Source: Kuafuiihalomonas sp050331295
Lineage (GTDB): Bacteria > Myxococcota > Kuafuiibacteriia > Kuafuiibacteriales > Kuafuiibacteriaceae
Assembly: GCA_050331295.1 (NCBI GenBank)
Contig: JBHJGZ010000004.1
Span: forward strand, 186,001-250,000
Direction of reading: 5' to 3'
Length of the DNA stretch: 64,000 bases
Shown here: positions 41,986-50,815 of the stretch, in pieces
Position numbering within the stretch: position 1 is the stretch's first letter
Layout of the letters: every line of letters starts with the position of its first letter
The notes under the pieces: model-generated
The model's input: the letters and a program-made list of their open reading frames with translations, nothing else
Database searches by the model: none
What the model was told of the DNA's origin: nothing
Program-made: the position numbers and the translations under genes

Positions 41986-43104
41986 ATGGTGTCTGCGCTC
42001 CGGACCTACCGATTTGGACTCGCTTCCCGACCCGATTGCGTCTCTCCCGCTTGGCCGGGCATTCGGGAAGGAGACCTGGCTTTTGGTCGCTATGAACTGA
42101 CCCGCGCTCTCGGCCTAGGCGCATCCTCCGCATCCTTTCGAGCCCGAGACCGCTTGTCCGGTGGTTCCGTGGTCTTGAAGCGCCTGAGGCCGGGTCTCGC
42201 GGCGCACCCTCGGCTGAAAGAACGCATCGACCGGGCCCTCGACCTGGTGGGGCGGCGGACCGAACGCGTGGCGGGGCGGGTCGCTCGGTGGCGAGCATTT
42301 CATCCTCCGGATACGTTGGTCTTCGACCATGTTCCCGGCCTTTCCCTGCACGTCTTCTTGAACCTGCGCCGAACCCACCAACGCCCGCTGGATGCGGAGA
42401 CGGCGGGTCTGCTGTTGCGCCCGCTGGCCGAATGCGTCGACGGCTGGCGACATCCGCACGGCGCATTGACGCCCCGAAACGTGATGCTCGGCGCGTCCGG
42501 ACCGACGGTCACCGACTATGGGCTGGCTCAAGCGTTGCCGGTCGAAAGTTGGGTCCAGGAGCGGATTGTGAACAACGCCGGATTCGATGGATTGGCACCA
42601 GAGCGCTGGCAGCGGGGCGCGCCCCTCCACCGCGCCGCCGACGTCTACAGCTTGGCGTGGCTGAGCACCGAGCTTCTGACTCTGCGGGTGCCGTGTCCGG
42701 CTCTCTGGGGCATGCTGCGTCCACCGGTTCGGGACGTCTTGGTGTGGGGGCTCCATCCGGACCCCGGGATGCGTCCGTCGGAAGCCCGTCCTTGGGTCGA
42801 CAAACTCATTGCTTGTTGCGGGTCGGGAGCCGTCTGGACTCGGGCGGAAATGGATGGGCCCACCGTACCGACCGAGCCGCCTGCGTTTGAACCATCGCCG
42901 GAAGAGCTCGAGGTCTTGCGAGCGCTCCACGCCTCGGATCTTCGTCGGGCCGCGGCACGGATGGCGCTTCCGAAGTGGCTCGACCCGTACCCGGACCTTC
43001 CGCCTCAGACCAGAGACCGGTTGGAGGGCTTGATGTGGGCATCCTTGGCGGGGACCCTCGTGGTGGGCGGTCTGGCTGCCTGGCTCGCAGCGGCGATACC
43101 GTGA
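41986..43104 (+). CDS. Protein kinase-like protein, probable pseudokinase, with C-terminal membrane helix
   Basis: 372 residues. A kinase-like fold is indicated by FGRYELTRALGLGASSASFRAR, the ATP-site Lys65 in VVLKRLRPGL, the asparagine of the catalytic loop (HGALTPRN, 158-165), a DYG in place of DFG (177-179) and APE in GLAPERWQRG. The catalytic loop reads His-Gly-Ala where active kinases have His-Arg-Asp, so the catalytic base is Ala160. Phosphotransfer is therefore unlikely, though ATP binding is possible. One hydrophobic segment ends the protein (about 350-371, LAGTLVVGGLAAWLAA). The first 30 residues are uncharacteristic, so the start may be internal. Its partner is unknown. Confidence 0.8.
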   Translation: MVSALRTYRFGLASRPDCVSPAWPGIREGDLAFGRYELTRALGLGASSASFRARDRLSGGSVVLKRLRPGLAAHPRLKERIDRALDLVGRRTERVAGRVARWRAFHPPDTLVFDHVPGLSLHVFLNLRRTHQRPLDAETAGLLLRPLAECVDGWRHPHGALTPRNVMLGASGPTVTDYGLAQALPVESWVQERIVNNAGFDGLAPERWQRGAPLHRAADVYSLAWLSTELLTLRVPCPALWGMLRPPVRDVLVWGLHPDPGMRPSEARPWVDKLIACCGSGAVWTRAEMDGPTVPTEPPAFEPSPEELEVLRALHASDLRRAAARMALPKWLDPYPDLPPQTRDRLEGLMWASLAGTLVVGGLAAWLAAAIP

Positions 43105-43146
43105 GCGGAAGCTGGAGTGGTCCCGATCCGCGCGATAGGGTTCGGC

Positions 43147-44463
43147 GTGATTCCTCGATACACCCCTGACGACATCGGCCAGGTATGGTCTGACGCGGCT
43201 CGGATTCGAGCCTGGCTCGACGTCGAGCTGGCGGCCTGCCGCGGCATGGCCGCGTGCGGCCTCGTTCCCCAATCCGACGTGGAGCACCTGATGCGGGTCG
43301 CCGAAGCGGCCAATGATGAAGCTTTGGCGGAACGGGCTGCGGTCTTGGAGGAGGTGACCCAGCACGACGTGATCGCGTTCTTGACCGCGTTCGAAGAGAT
43401 GGCCGGACCGGCTTCCCGTCACATCCACTACGGGCTGACGTCGAACGACGTGCTGGATACTTCCCTTGCCCTTCGGCTCGTGAAGGCGTCGCACATCATC
43501 GAAGAGGATCTTCTGGCCCTGCGGGGCGCGGTGAGGGTGCAGGCGGAAGCCCATCGGGGGACGCCGATGATCGGACGGTCCCACGGGGTCCACGCGGAGC
43601 CCATCAGTTTCGGACTGGTGATGGCCAGCTGGTTTGCCGAGCTCACGCGCTCCCTGCGGCGGCTGCGTGCGGCCCGAGACGATGTGGCCGTGGGCAAGCT
43701 CTCCGGCGCAGTGGGCACCAACGCCCATCTGCCACCGGCCGTCGAGGATCATGCGCTCCTGGCATTGGGGCTTCGGCCAGAAACGGTGGCGACGCAGGTG
43801 GTGGCCCGAGACCGTCATGCCCACTTCTTCGGGTGTCTCGCCGTCATCGCCGCGAGCCTGGAGCGCTTTTCGGTGGAGATCCGACATCTTCAGCGGACCG
43901 AGGTCCGCGAGGTGGAGGAGCCATTCGGCCGTGGGCAGAAAGGGTCGAGCGCCATGCCCCATAAACGAAACCCGATTCTCACGGAGAACCTCACGGGTCT
44001 GGCGCGGTTGATGCGAGGGTGGGCCCACGCGGCGTTCGAGAACGTGGCTCTGTGGCACGAGCGCGATATCTCCCACTCTTCGGTGGAGCGGGTGATCGCG
44101 CCGGACGCCACCATCACGCTGGTTTTCATGCTGCGACGCCTGCGTAGGGTGGTGGAAGGGCTGGTGGTTCATCCGGAGCGGATGCAAGCCAATCTCGAGT
44201 CCACCCGTGGCCTTCCCTTTTCTCAGGCGATACTCCTGGACCTGGTTCGGAAGGGCATGAACCGCCAGCCAGCGTATGAACTGATTCAGCGGTGTGCCAT
44301 GCGCGTCTGGGACGAGGGAGTCGACCTTCGGAGCGCCTTACTGGAAGACGAGGAGCTGAAGCGCTATCTGAGCCCGGAGGAGGTCAACGCCGCCTTCACC
44401 CTCGACCGTCACCTCGCACACGTGGACGCGATCATCGACCGTGCGCTTTCGGAGGCACCATGA
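43147..44463 (+). CDS. purB: Adenylosuccinate lyase
   Basis: 438 residues from GTG 43147 (MIPRYTPDDIGQVWSDAARI), the typical MIxRY opening, with AGGG upstream; a GTG at 43117 would add ten residues. PurB removes fumarate from SAICAR and from adenylosuccinate. Seen: TQHDVIAFLTAFEE, HYGLTSNDVLDTSLALRL, the catalytic His in MIGRSHGVHAEPISFG, and the signature GSSAMPHKRNPILTENLTGL with the active-site Ser loop. The length is normal. It converges on the PfpI gene with a 7-bp gap. Confidence 0.96.
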   Translation: MIPRYTPDDIGQVWSDAARIRAWLDVELAACRGMAACGLVPQSDVEHLMRVAEAANDEALAERAAVLEEVTQHDVIAFLTAFEEMAGPASRHIHYGLTSNDVLDTSLALRLVKASHIIEEDLLALRGAVRVQAEAHRGTPMIGRSHGVHAEPISFGLVMASWFAELTRSLRRLRAARDDVAVGKLSGAVGTNAHLPPAVEDHALLALGLRPETVATQVVARDRHAHFFGCLAVIAASLERFSVEIRHLQRTEVREVEEPFGRGQKGSSAMPHKRNPILTENLTGLARLMRGWAHAAFENVALWHERDISHSSVERVIAPDATITLVFMLRRLRRVVEGLVVHPERMQANLESTRGLPFSQAILLDLVRKGMNRQPAYELIQRCAMRVWDEGVDLRSALLEDEELKRYLSPEEVNAAFTLDRHLAHVDAIIDRALSEAP

Positions 44464-44470
44464 CCAAAGC

Positions 44471-45157
44471 TCATCTGGGCAGGGCCTGCCTGAGTTCTTC
44501 GACTCGGGGCGAGTAGCGATTCCTCAACTGCTCCACCGCGTCGACGTTGGCCGACGACGGATGGCCGGACGCGAAGGGAGGATCCGGGTCGTATTCCAAG
44601 GCGAGCTGAATCGTGTTCGCGACCGAGACTCCCCTCAACGCGGCGACCAGGCTGAGGGCGAAATCGATGCCCGCGGTCACGCCGCTCCCCGTCCACACCC
44701 GGCCATCTTGCACGACCCGCTGGTGGACCGGGACGGCGCCCACCTCTCTCAGCAGATCGTGAAACGCCCAGTGGGTCGTGGCCCGCACCCCTCGGAGCAG
44801 CCCGGCCGCGCCCAGCACGAAAGCTCCGGTACAGACCGATCCAAGCCATCGAGCGGTGGACGCTTGGGTCCGAACGAAGTCGACCAACGCACCGCTCTGG
44901 ACCGCCGGTGTCACGCCGAATCCGCCCGGCACGATGAGGACATCCATGGGTGGGCACGCCGCGAAGTCCACGGTGGGCACCAGAGCCAGTCCGCAGTCGG
45001 AAGGAACTGGTTCCATGCTGTGGGCCACCAAGTGGGTTCGGCTCTCCGGCATGCGGTGAAGGACTTGAAGCGGACCCGTCAAGTCGAGTTGCGTGAGCTC
45101 CGGGAAGAGGAGAAAGCCGATCTGAAGGGGAGCTCCGGCGGGCTCGGAGTACGTCAT
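44471..45157 (-). CDS. DJ-1/PfpI family protein (isonitrile hydratase-like)
   Basis: 228 residues with a GATase1/DJ-1-type fold: IGFLLFPELTQLDLTGPLQV, VLIVPGGFGVTPAVQSGALV, the nucleophile-elbow cysteine in SVCTGAFVLGAAGLLRGVRA, THWAFHDLLREVGAVPV and WTGSGVTAGIDFALSLVAAL. This arrangement (Cys plus TTHW...) is closest to isonitrile hydratase and to the sensor domains of AraC-type regulators, but no AraC helix-turn-helix follows. The substrate is unproven. It overlaps purC by four bases (ATGA), so it is the last gene of a minus-strand operon. Confidence 0.88.
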   Translation of the reverse strand: MTYSEPAGAPLQIGFLLFPELTQLDLTGPLQVLHRMPESRTHLVAHSMEPVPSDCGLALVPTVDFAACPPMDVLIVPGGFGVTPAVQSGALVDFVRTQASTARWLGSVCTGAFVLGAAGLLRGVRATTHWAFHDLLREVGAVPVHQRVVQDGRVWTGSGVTAGIDFALSLVAALRGVSVANTIQLALEYDPDPPFASGHPSSANVDAVEQLRNRYSPRVEELRQALPR

Positions 45158-46125
45158 GATTTCATCCCGGCGAATGGCTCCACGGCTCGTCGAAGACTCG
45201 CGGAAACCGGTCCGACCTCGGGTTCGAAGCTCTCACCAACGAGGAGATGAAAGGCGTCCATGTACCGCTCGGAGAGCAGGATACGAATGTCGTCGTCCAA
45301 TTCCGGTGGAGTACCCTCGCCCGTGAAACCGTGACGCTCTCGAAGCCACGACCGAAGATTTTCCTTGTCCAGCGCCAGTTGTGGCTCGCCTTCGGCGAAG
45401 CGAGCCTCGTATTCCTCAGCCATCCAGTACCGAGACGAGTCTGGCGTATGAACTTCGTCGATCAGGGTGAGGCGACCTTCAGAATCTCGACCCAGCTCGT
45501 ACTTGGTGTCCACCAGAATGAGACCCCGTTTCGACGCCACTTCTCGACCGCGCAGATAGAGCTGGTGGGCGACCGCCGCGGCCTCCTCCCATTCCTCCGC
45601 CGTCATGGTGCCGGATGCGATGATTTCTCGTCGAGATACAGGGGCGTCGTGGGCGCCGAGACGTGCCTTGGTGGTGGGGGTCAAGACTGGTTCAGGAAGA
45701 CGTTCATCTCTACGAAGTCCGGATGGAAGAGGGACCTCATACGAGAGATGGGTGCCGGCTTGGTAGTCCCTCCACAGGGAGCCCGTCACGTAGCCTCGCA
45801 TCACGAACTCGACTGGATAGGGCGTGCAGGCTCGAGCGACGAGAACATTGGGATGAGGGCTAGAGAGCACATGGTTGGAAACGATGTCCTCGGTCGTTCG
45901 AAACCCCAGCAGCGCCATTCCGTTCAATATCTGACCTTTGAAAGGAACGGTACCGAGCAAGACATCGAAAGCACTGACGCGGTCTGTCGTCACCAGAAGC
46001 AAGCGGTCTTCGATTCGATACACGTCTCGAACTTTCCCTTCGTACTTGGTTCCGATGTCCAGGTCCGTTCGTTCGAGGGTGTGAGCCAGCTGTGCTTGAA
46101 TTTGCTGTCGACGGGTATCGTTCAT
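45154..46125 (-). CDS. purC: Phosphoribosylaminoimidazole-succinocarboxamide synthase
   Basis: 323 residues, of the longer SAICAR synthetase type. Seen: YEGKVRDVYRIEDRLLLVTT, DRVSAFDVLLGTVPFKGQIL, PVEFVMRGYVTGSLWRDYQ, GLILVDTKYELGRDSEGRLT and LIDEVHTPDSSRYWMAEEYE, which are the ATP, CAIR and aspartate contact regions. It joins aspartate to CAIR in the purine pathway. It overlaps the creatininase gene upstream and the PfpI gene downstream by four bases each, so it is embedded in a non-purine operon. Confidence 0.96.
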   Translation of the reverse strand: MNDTRRQQIQAQLAHTLERTDLDIGTKYEGKVRDVYRIEDRLLLVTTDRVSAFDVLLGTVPFKGQILNGMALLGFRTTEDIVSNHVLSSPHPNVLVARACTPYPVEFVMRGYVTGSLWRDYQAGTHLSYEVPLPSGLRRDERLPEPVLTPTTKARLGAHDAPVSRREIIASGTMTAEEWEEAAAVAHQLYLRGREVASKRGLILVDTKYELGRDSEGRLTLIDEVHTPDSSRYWMAEEYEARFAEGEPQLALDKENLRSWLRERHGFTGEGTPPELDDDIRILLSERYMDAFHLLVGESFEPEVGPVSASLRRAVEPFAGMKS

Positions 46126-46871
46126 TCGGCGAGCGCTTCCTGAATCACGCGGACCACAATGCGAGCCAGGACGCCATAGCTTTCGTCGCCTTCGGTGGAT
46201 GTCGCGCGGGCCGGATCTCCGAAGTAGCTCTGCTCCGCCCCCATCTGTTGAAAGTTAGACTTGCCTGCCTTCATCTCTCCGATCAGGTCGACGCGACTGG
46301 GCACCAATTTCAGTCTTTGTTCTTCTCGAACCAGGTCGGGTCGGGCATTCATGACAAGAGAACTTTCATAACGACCGCCGTGACAGGCGCCGCTCTGGAA
46401 CTCATCGGTCAGTTCCGGGACCCATCGTCGGTCGCACGGGTCGGCCATGACCACCGGGCAACTGCTTTCTTCCCGGGCCTGGGCCACCGCGTCCCGCATA
46501 GCGTAGCGGTGCTCGGGCTCGAGATGGGCGTTCACGATGCAAACGCATCGAAATCCCTGCTCGGCCGAGGATAGGAGTACATCCCGGGCATAAGCGGTCA
46601 CCACCGGCCTGCGTACGCTCAGCGTCCCACGGAAAGGACGGGCGAAGTCGGTGACCGAGAGACTCAGGGCGGGCAGCACCAAGGCATGGAGTGAAAGCGA
46701 TGCTCGGATCTCGGCCGCTGCCCGCCGACACGTATGCTCGGCAATGATGACGTCCGTTCCCAAGGGGAGGTGAGGTCCATGGGATTCGGTGGCCCCGGCG
46801 GGCCAAAGGGCGACCGCACCGGCCCGGATGATCTCTTCCGCCTCGACGTAGGTCAGGTCGGAAAGATTCAC
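46122..46871 (-). CDS. Creatininase family amidohydrolase
   Basis: 249 residues. The metal-binding start of the creatininase family is clear (WPAGATESHGPHLPLGTDVI), with Glu, His and Asp ligands, and a Glu follows in CHGGRYESSLVMNARPDLVR. The family's usual NGHGGN loop is replaced by VNAHLEPEHRYAMRDAV. Members hydrolyse cyclic or open-chain amides (creatinine, FAPy intermediates, mycofactocin precursor), so the substrate is uncertain. It overlaps both neighbours, the AMP ligase and purC, by four bases (ATGA). Confidence 0.85.
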   Translation of the reverse strand: MNLSDLTYVEAEEIIRAGAVALWPAGATESHGPHLPLGTDVIIAEHTCRRAAAEIRASLSLHALVLPALSLSVTDFARPFRGTLSVRRPVVTAYARDVLLSSAEQGFRCVCIVNAHLEPEHRYAMRDAVAQAREESSCPVVMADPCDRRWVPELTDEFQSGACHGGRYESSLVMNARPDLVREEQRLKLVPSRVDLIGEMKAGKSNFQQMGAEQSYFGDPARATSTEGDESYGVLARIVVRVIQEALAE

Positions 46872-48454
46872 GAAGCCGGCTCCTGGCGGCTACTCGAGCG
46901 TTCACGCGCCCATCGGGCCAGCGCTGCCCGATCCAGTTTGTCGCGGTCACCTCGCGGGAGGGCACCGACGAAGAACACTCGACGAGGGGCCTTGAAGGGT
47001 ACCAGCGTGTCTGCGACGTGATCTTGAAGCGTGGACGCCAACACATCTTCGGCGGCCACGCCCGACCGAACGACCACGAAAGCGATCGGTTTGGTGAGCC
47101 CTTCGCTTTCCCACCGCGCAACACCGGCTTCGGCCACCGCCGGATGCCGAGTCAGTGCGTCTTCGATCTCTTGAGGAGAGACCCACTGACCCGAAACCTT
47201 CATCAGGTCATCGGCCCGGCCCTGATAGAAGAAGTGTCCATCGCTGCGACGGCGAAAAAGGTCTCCCGTGACCACCCACTCTCCCCTGAGCACTTCCCGA
47301 GAGCGGTGCATCCGCTGCCAATAGAAGGCGGCCGCACTTCCTCCCCGAACCCAGAGGGAGCCGACTTCTCCGTCCGGGAGATCTTCGCCGTTCGGCCCCA
47401 CGATCCGAGCTTCGTACCCGTCCACCAGTGTGCCGAGGCTTCCGGGGACCACTTCTCCCGCTCGGGCGCTGATGAAGACGTGGAACATCTCGGCCGAGCC
47501 GATGCCATCCAGAATCTCGACGCCCGTCGCGCGGATCCAGCGGCGATAGAGCTCGGGCGGGAGTGCTTCGCCGGCAGATGTGAGGATCCGAAGGGACGAG
47601 ATGTCTCGAGGCTCGGCTTCATGCGCCTCCACCATTCGGGCGATCATCGTCGGAACGTTGATGAGGACACTGGCCCGATGACGCTCAACCAGTTCGAACA
47701 AGCGGTCCGGATGGGGACGATCGGGAAAGAGGACGGTCGTCCCGCCGAAGTAGAACGGAAACAGGAGGTTGGCGCCGGTTGCGTACCCGAAGAACAACTT
47801 GGGCACCGAGACGGTGACGTCTTCGTCGGAAAGTCGGAGCACGTTTCGGGCGTAACGCTCGGTATTGTAGACGAAGTCGTGCGCCCGATGGACCGCCGCT
47901 TTCGGAGAGCCGGTGCTCCCGGACGAGTAGAGCCAGATCGCGAAGTCCTCCTCCAGTGTGGGTGCAGCCTCCAGGGTGGACGGCATCTCGTTCAGCATGG
48001 CGCGAAAGGCCGGGTCTTCGACATTGCACGGGACCGTTTGCGAACCATCGGGGTCTACAAGCTTCTTGGTCCCTTCTTCGTTCAACACCACGCTTCGGGC
48101 TCGGCTGTCCCGGAGATAGAAGGCCAGCTCTTCCGCCGAGACCTGTGGACTGACGAAAACCGCAGTACATCCGGCTTTGAGCGCTCCGAAGAAAGCGGCC
48201 ACCCAGTCGATTCCGTCCGGCAACACCAGCAGGATCCGGTCTTCGAGTCTCAGGCCGAGGGTCTGGAAGACGCGACCATATCGGTTCGCCCGCTCGGATA
48301 CTTCCTGATACGTGTACCGATGCACGCCATCAGGGCCATCTTCCACCACGGCGACCTTCTGCCCTCGACCGGCCCGTAAGTTGTGGTCGAGAAAGCGGTC
48401 GGCGAGGTTCAGCGGCTTCCCGGGGATCTTCAGCCGGTTGTTCTCGCCCTCCAC
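46868..48454 (-). CDS. Benzoate-CoA ligase family AMP-forming acyl-CoA synthetase
   Basis: 528 residues, an ANL-superfamily enzyme. Seen: the P-loop-like YSSGSTGSPKAAVHRAHD, YATGANLLFPFYFGGTTVLF, the A5-type GIGSAEMFHVFISARAGEV, VTGDLFRRRSDGHFFYQGR and DLMKVSGQWVSPQEIEDAL. The C-terminal lysine region reads ALPRGDRDKLDRAALARW. The pattern GSAEMFH and the N-terminal NLADRFLDHNLRAGRGQKVA fit benzoate- or aryl-CoA ligases. It is the first gene of a four-gene minus-strand operon with a creatininase, purC and PfpI, and is divergent from dapF. The true acyl substrate is unknown. Confidence 0.87.
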   Translation of the reverse strand: MEGENNRLKIPGKPLNLADRFLDHNLRAGRGQKVAVVEDGPDGVHRYTYQEVSERANRYGRVFQTLGLRLEDRILLVLPDGIDWVAAFFGALKAGCTAVFVSPQVSAEELAFYLRDSRARSVVLNEEGTKKLVDPDGSQTVPCNVEDPAFRAMLNEMPSTLEAAPTLEEDFAIWLYSSGSTGSPKAAVHRAHDFVYNTERYARNVLRLSDEDVTVSVPKLFFGYATGANLLFPFYFGGTTVLFPDRPHPDRLFELVERHRASVLINVPTMIARMVEAHEAEPRDISSLRILTSAGEALPPELYRRWIRATGVEILDGIGSAEMFHVFISARAGEVVPGSLGTLVDGYEARIVGPNGEDLPDGEVGSLWVRGGSAAAFYWQRMHRSREVLRGEWVVTGDLFRRRSDGHFFYQGRADDLMKVSGQWVSPQEIEDALTRHPAVAEAGVARWESEGLTKPIAFVVVRSGVAAEDVLASTLQDHVADTLVPFKAPRRVFFVGALPRGDRDKLDRAALARWARERSSSRQEPAS

Positions 48455-48539
48455 CGGACGACTGCTAGCATCGTGCGCCCGACGCTGTCATGGCGCGCCT
48501 TTCCATGGGGAGGCCGATGGAGAGTGGTATGGAGACGGC

Positions 48540-49370
48540 ATGGTGCGGCTGCCATTCGTAAAAGTCGAGGGACTCGGCAACGACTTCATACTCGTGGACC
48601 TGCGTTCCGGTTCGCTCCCCAAACCCACTCCTGCCGAAGCGATCCGTGCCTGCCATCGGCGGCGCGGGATCGGTGCGGACGGAGTTCTGATCTTGGAGTC
48701 CGATCCTGAAGCGGATCTCCGGATGACGGTCTTGAACTGTGACGGGTCACGCCCGGAGATGTGCGGAAACGGTCTTCGCTGCGTCGTGGCGCACGTGGGG
48801 CGCTCGGGGGCACCGCTGACGGTCAGGACCGATGCCGGCATCCTGAAGGGCCAGGTCTTGGACGGGGGCCGAATCAGGACGGAGATCGGGCCCCTGGTGT
48901 GCACGGCCCAGCGGGTTGAGGCCGGTCTCGAAGGCGTACCCCTCGCCGGCGCAGCGACGGCATGGTCCGCGGGCAACCCTCACTTGGTTTTGCCCGTCAG
49001 CGGTGATCCCGTCGCGCTGGCCAAGGAGCACGGCCCGCGCCTCGAAAGTCACCCTGCCTTTCCCGACCGGGTCAACGTAGGTTTCTTGGGGATCCGACCG
49101 GACGGAGGCTGGTCGCTCGCAGTGTTCGAGCGGGGCGCCGGCTTGACCTCGGCGTGTGGGACCGGTGCCGCGGCCGCCGCATGCGCGGTCATGATGGTTC
49201 AGGGTCGAAGAACGGGCGAGCTGCCGCTTCACCTACCGGGGGGTGAGGTGCTCGCAGAGCTGGTGGAGGCTTCTCGACCGGAAGTGTTCGCAGAGGTCTC
49301 GCTTCTGGGACCGGCCCGGATGGTCTTTCGCGGAGAATGGGACACAGAGACGGACCGCGCGCCACGCTAG
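48540..49370 (+). CDS. dapF: Diaminopimelate epimerase
   Basis: 276 residues from ATG 48540 (MVRLPFVKVEGLGNDFILVD). The catalytic Cys pair is Cys75 (PEMCGNGLRCVVAHVG) and Cys206 (TSACGTGAAAAACAVM). Also seen is AGNPHLVLPVSGDP. It interconverts LL- and meso-diaminopimelate for lysine and peptidoglycan. The length is normal. Its stop TAG and the guaB stop on the other strand share the palindrome CTAG (49367-49370). Confidence 0.96.
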   Translation: MVRLPFVKVEGLGNDFILVDLRSGSLPKPTPAEAIRACHRRRGIGADGVLILESDPEADLRMTVLNCDGSRPEMCGNGLRCVVAHVGRSGAPLTVRTDAGILKGQVLDGGRIRTEIGPLVCTAQRVEAGLEGVPLAGAATAWSAGNPHLVLPVSGDPVALAKEHGPRLESHPAFPDRVNVGFLGIRPDGGWSLAVFERGAGLTSACGTGAAAAACAVMMVQGRRTGELPLHLPGGEVLAELVEASRPEVFAEVSLLGPARMVFRGEWDTETDRAPR

Positions 49371-50815
49371 CGGGAGTAGTTTGGGGACTCCTTGGTGACT
49401 ACGACGTCGTGCACGTGGGACTCCTTGAGACCGGCTGCACTGATCCGGACGAAGCGAGCCTTTCTTTGGAGCGAAGGGACGGAGTCTGCGCCGACATAAC
49501 CCATGCCCGCTCGGAGTCCGCCGACCAGCTGCCAGATCGTCTCTTCCAATGGTCCTTTGAAAGGAACACGACCTTCGATGCCCTCGGGAACCAGCTTTTG
49601 CGCCGCCACACCACTTTGAGCATAACGGTCCGATGAACCCTGCTGCATCGCTCCGAGTGAACCCATGCCCCGGTACGCTTTGAACGCGCGTCCTTCGTAG
49701 AGCACCACTTCGCCGGGGGACTCCGCGACGCCAGCGAGCAAGGAACCCACCATGATGGTGACCGCTCCTGCGGCAAGCGCCTTCACCACGTCCCCCGAGT
49801 ACTTGATGCCTCCGTCCCCGATGATGGGCACCCCGGCGGACCGGGCGGGCTCCGCGCAGGCCATGATGGCTGAAATTTGGGGAACCCCAACCCCGGCGAC
49901 GATGCGGGTGGTGCAGATGGAGCCCGGCCCGATGCCCACCTTGACGGCATCGGCGCCCGCTTCAATCAGGGCGACCGTCCCCGCCGCGGTGGCGACATTG
50001 CCCGCCACGACGTCCACGCTCGGGTACCCGTGTTTGATGGAGCGCACGGTCTCCACCACGCTTCGACTGTGACCGTGTGCGGTATCCACCACAATCGCGT
50101 CCACCTCGGCCGCAACCAGCGCCGCGATGCGCTCTTCTCGATCCGGTCCTACCCCCACCGCCGCGGCGACCCGAAGCCGACCCTGCTGGTCGATCACGGC
50201 GTTTGGATGTCGGGCACTCTTCTCGACGTCCTTCAGGGTCATCATGCCGGCCAGACGGCCCTCGGCGTCCACGATAGGCAGCGTCTCCTTGCGGTGTCGG
50301 TGCATCACGCGGCGAGCCTCGTCGGGACCGGTGTTGGGCGGTATCGTCACGGGGTCCGGAGTCATCCAGGCATGCACGTAGTCCGAGGGCTGGCCGGCCC
50401 GGATATCGCGTCCGGTCAAGATTCCGACCACCCGCCCGTCTTTGACCACCGGGAAGGAGGAAAAACCGTGCTCCTGCTTGAGTTGGATGGCCCATTCGAG
50501 CCGATCGTCGGGCCCGATGGTTACGGGATCCGAAACCGTACCGGCCTCGAAGCGTTTGACCTTGCGCACTTCCGCTGCCTGGGCCTCGGCGTCCATGTTC
50601 TTGTGGACGACCCCGATACCGCCGAGCTGAGCGAGAGCGATGGCCAAACGGGCTTCGGTCACCGTGTCCATGGCTGCAGAAACGATGGGGATGTTGATGC
50701 CGATGTTCCGGGAGAACGACGAGCGGACTTCGACGTCTCTCGGGAGCGTTTCGGAATAGCCAGGTTCGAGCAAGACGTCGTCGAAGGCCAATCCTTCGGC
50801 CAATGAAGCAGGCAT
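49367..50815 (-). CDS. guaB: Inosine-5'-monophosphate dehydrogenase
   Basis: 482 residues from ATG 50815 (MPASLAEGLAFDDVLLEPGY). The TIM-barrel has IPIVSAAMDTVTEARLAIAL, VKVGIGPGSICTTRIVAGVG with catalytic Cys301, and the flap LVPEGIEGRVPFKGPLEETI. Two CBS domains are inserted (VSDPVTIGPDDRLEWAIQLK and MTPDPVTIPPNTGPDEARRV). It oxidises IMP to XMP, the committed step to GMP. No guaA is adjacent. It overlaps dapF by four bases at the 3' end. Confidence 0.97.
   Translation of the reverse strand: MPASLAEGLAFDDVLLEPGYSETLPRDVEVRSSFSRNIGINIPIVSAAMDTVTEARLAIALAQLGGIGVVHKNMDAEAQAAEVRKVKRFEAGTVSDPVTIGPDDRLEWAIQLKQEHGFSSFPVVKDGRVVGILTGRDIRAGQPSDYVHAWMTPDPVTIPPNTGPDEARRVMHRHRKETLPIVDAEGRLAGMMTLKDVEKSARHPNAVIDQQGRLRVAAAVGVGPDREERIAALVAAEVDAIVVDTAHGHSRSVVETVRSIKHGYPSVDVVAGNVATAAGTVALIEAGADAVKVGIGPGSICTTRIVAGVGVPQISAIMACAEPARSAGVPIIGDGGIKYSGDVVKALAAGAVTIMVGSLLAGVAESPGEVVLYEGRAFKAYRGMGSLGAMQQGSSDRYAQSGVAAQKLVPEGIEGRVPFKGPLEETIWQLVGGLRAGMGYVGADSVPSLQRKARFVRISAAGLKESHVHDVVVTKESPNYSR

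Noticed and set aside
42115..44187. 690-codon minus-strand open frame across the pseudokinase and purB genes
   Set aside because: Antisense of purB, which is certain; no family motif.
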